Assembly (NCBI GenBank): GCA_903871975.1
Contig: CAIQIY010000282.1
Span: 1-7,565, forward strand
Reading direction: 5' to 3'
DNA from: an uncultured Chloroflexota bacterium
GTDB taxonomy: Bacteria; Chloroflexota; Chloroflexia; Chloroflexales; Roseiflexaceae
DNA: 7,565 bases
The notes under the pieces are model-generated. The model was not told where the DNA came from. It saw only the letters and a list, made by a program, of their open reading frames with translations, and ran no database searches. Positions 6,032-7,565 of the stretch are shown here, in pieces. Position numbers and translations under genes: made by a program. Positions within the stretch are counted from its first letter, which is position 1, and each line of letters starts with the position of its first letter.

Positions 6032-7565
6032 TCACGACGGCGGCCCACCGGCGAGCGCTGCCGCGAGCGACAGCGCCGTTCGGTTGATCAGATCGAGGAT
6101 CGGTGCAGGATACAGCCCGAACGCTACCAGGCCTGCCAGCACCGGCGCGAGCGCCAGCACCTCGACCAGCTCGGGCCCGGCGTGGTGTGGGCCGCGCGGG
6201 CTGCCGTGGAACACCTGGCCATACCAGCGCAGCAGCGCCAGCCCGGTGATCACCAGGCCGATGGTGGCGCCGAGCGCGAGCAGCGGCGCGTTGGCCCACA
6301 CCGCCCGCATGATGTAGAACTCGCCGACGAACCCGGCGAGGCCGGGCAGGCCGAGATTGGCGAACATCGCGATGCCGGCGGCTCCGGCCAGGCGTGGCGC
6401 CCGACTGCGCAGGCCCGCAGCCGCGCGCGCGTCGTGGCTGCCGGTGTGGCGCGTGATCCATGCGATCACGACGAACAACGCGGCCGTCGATAGGCCGTGG
6501 GCCACCAGCTGGAATACTGCACCGTCGATCGCCAGCGCACGGCTGGTCGTGTCGGGGGCGGCTGCGGCTGCGGCGACGGCCAGCCCGACATACCCCATGT
6601 GATTGATCGAGGTGTATGCCAGCATGCGCTTCATGTCGCCCATGGCGTGCCGCAGCGCGCCGAGCGCCCCCACAATCACGCCGCACAGCGCCAGCGCGCC
6701 GATCACGGGTGCTGCCAGCTGCGCTGCCTCGGGGAACAGCGGCAACGCCACCCGCAACATGCCGTACGCGCCCAGCTTCGACATCACGCCGGCCAGCATG
6801 ATTGATCCGGCGACCGGTGCTTCGGCATAGGCATCGGGTAGCCAGGTGTGAAATGGCCAGATCGCCAGCTTGACTGCCAGCGCGATGAAGATCGCCCAGA
6901 AGAGCAGCGAGGCATACAGCAGCGGAAATCGGCCCAAACTGTCGCTGAAGCCCTGTGCGTCGAGATATGCGAATACCAGCGCCTGCAGATTGCCGCCCGC
7001 CATGCCGGGCTGCCCGGTGCCCAGGCGCCCGAGCTCGACCAGGTCGAGCGTCGGCTGGCCGGCGTGCGCCGTGGCCAGATACACCAGCTGGAATGGCAGC
7101 AGCAGCCCCAGTGATGCGACGATGGTGTAGATCACGAATGTCTGGGCTGCGCCACGGCGCCGCGCCGGATCGCGCCCCCAGCCATCGATCAACAGGTACG
7201 CCGGGATGAGGCTCAGCTCCCAGCAGATGAAGAAGAAGAAGAAATTGAGCGACAGGAAGCAGCCGAACAGCGTCGCCTGCAATACCATGATCAACGCGAC
7301 ATGCGTCGCCGTACGGTCGTCTTCGCGCCACGCCAGTGCCAGCGCCAGCGGTGTGAGCACCGCGGTGAGCAGCACCAGCGGCAGGCTCAGGCCATCGACG
7401 CCGACCGCGTACTCGACGCGGATCGCATCGACCCACGGCACGCGCTCGACGAATTGCAGCCCGGTCGCCTGGGGATCGAACGTCGCCCACAGCACGATGG
7501 CGATGCCGACTGGAATGCCCGACCACGCCAACGCGCCACGGCGCACCAGCGTCGCATCGAGGCGC
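6032..7565 (-). CDS. nuoM: NADH:quinone oxidoreductase (complex I) subunit M, canonical copy, 5' end outside window
   Basis: The frame is open from the stop (6032-6034) to the right edge. A GTG at 7544-7546 could serve as a start, but the coding-like frame continues upstream and the first NuoM transmembrane helix is missing from the GTG form, so the true start is probably beyond 7565. Counting from the GTG, the sites are: YAVGVDGLSLP (46-56), Glu110 in helix 5 (FICWELSLIPAYLL), Lys226 and His233 in helix 7 (AVKLAIWPFHTWLPDAY), Lys257 in helix 8 (LAGVMSKLGAYG), His316 (AYTSINHMGYV), His350 (FQLVAHGLSTAALF) and Glu409 in helix 12 (PGLAGFVGEF). This is the full set expected of a proton-pumping NuoM. 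It is not NuoL: helices 5, 7-8 and 12 follow the NuoM pattern. Two oddities are a run of five Phe just before the helix-5 Glu, and a long segment of about 50 residues (158-208) between helices 6 and 7. It is first of three antiporter-type genes on this strand. Confidence 0.95.
   Translation of the reverse strand, partial: RLDATLVRRGALAWSGIPVGIAIVLWATFDPQATGLQFVERVPWVDAIRVEYAVGVDGLSLPLVLLTAVLTPLALALAWREDDRTATHVALIMVLQATLFGCFLSLNFFFFFICWELSLIPAYLLIDGWGRDPARRRGAAQTFVIYTIVASLGLLLPFQLVYLATAHAGQPTLDLVELGRLGTGQPGMAGGNLQALVFAYLDAQGFSDSLGRFPLLYASLLFWAIFIALAVKLAIWPFHTWLPDAYAEAPVAGSIMLAGVMSKLGAYGMLRVALPLFPEAAQLAAPVIGALALCGVIVGALGALRHAMGDMKRMLAYTSINHMGYVGLAVAAAAAAPDTTSRALAIDGAVFQLVAHGLSTAALFVVIAWITRHTGSHDARAAAGLRSRAPRLAGAAGIAMFANLGLPGLAGFVGEFYIMRAVWANAPLLALGATIGLVITGLALLRWYGQVFHGSPRGPHHAGPELVEVLALAPVLAGLVAFGLYPAPILDLINRTALSLAAALAGGPPS

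Noticed and set aside
7229..7243. A five-unit GAA/TTC repeat as a phase-variable microsatellite
   Set aside because: It is a trinucleotide repeat coding for five Phe in a membrane helix; slippage would not shift the frame, and aromatic runs there are normal for the family.
5958..7526. A 522-codon open frame on the minus strand overlapping most of the upstream nuoM
   Set aside because: It is a shifted reading of the nuoM gene on the same strand. Its product is Arg/Gly/His-rich with no family motifs, as expected of out-of-frame G+C-rich DNA.
7544..7546. GTG as the true start of the upstream nuoM
   Set aside because: The open frame continues to the window edge and the first transmembrane helix of NuoM would be absent, so the gene more likely starts outside the window.
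6032..7565. The upstream nuoM being nuoL
   Set aside because: Helix 5 (WELSLIPAYLL), helices 7-8 (PDAYAEAPVAGSIMLAGVMSK) read in two parts, and helix 12 (PGLAGFVGEF) follow NuoM, not NuoL, and the C-terminal lateral helix of NuoL is lacking.
2745..7565. The membrane genes as an Mrp antiporter or hydrogenase-linked cluster instead of complex I
   Set aside because: A clear NuoN next to NuoM-type proteins is the classic end of a nuo operon; Mrp and Hyf clusters have different small partner subunits, none of which are seen here.

Overview
The window is strongly G+C-rich bacterial chromosome with dense coding in two blocks that converge at about 2.7 kb. There are no tRNA or rRNA genes, insertion sequences, CRISPR repeats or phage genes. 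The protein types and the tandem-nuoM layout would suit a member of the Chloroflexota (Chloroflexia) or another high-GC respiring lineage. That placement is inference from general resemblance, because nothing here is a phylogenetic marker I can place securely.

Left block (+ strand, 1-2671): the 3' part of an M20 (M20D-like) metallo-amidohydrolase gene. It is followed after 19 bases by a guanidine-modifying enzyme of the amidinotransferase / arginine deiminase / dimethylargininase superfamily. After a 111-base spacer with hairpin-forming sequence comes a Gfo/Idh/MocA-family oxidoreductase in which the usual Glu-Lys-Pro motif reads Glu-Ala-Arg. The first two genes look co-transcribed and could act together on an N-acylated or guanidino amino compound; the substrate is unknown.

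Right block (- strand, 7565-2745, transcribed right to left): three large antiporter-like membrane subunits of respiratory complex I (NADH:quinone oxidoreductase), in the order nuoM, nuoM, nuoN. The first nuoM runs off the right edge at its 5' end. It keeps the full set of channel residues of a canonical NuoM. The second nuoM is a divergent paralogue, not a recent copy, and has leucine where the central transmembrane-helix-7 lysine normally sits. NuoN is complete with all its expected charged residues. Two NuoM subunits in one cluster point to a 2M-type complex I with an extra antiporter module in the membrane arm. The rest of the operon (nuoA-L) should lie to the right of the window.

The blocks meet tail to tail. 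A perfect 11-bp stem-loop fills the 73-base gap between them and probably ends transcripts from both sides. The most interesting features are the tandem, functionally diverged nuoM pair and the atypical active site of the oxidoreductase. I see no sign of a wholly new type of system.
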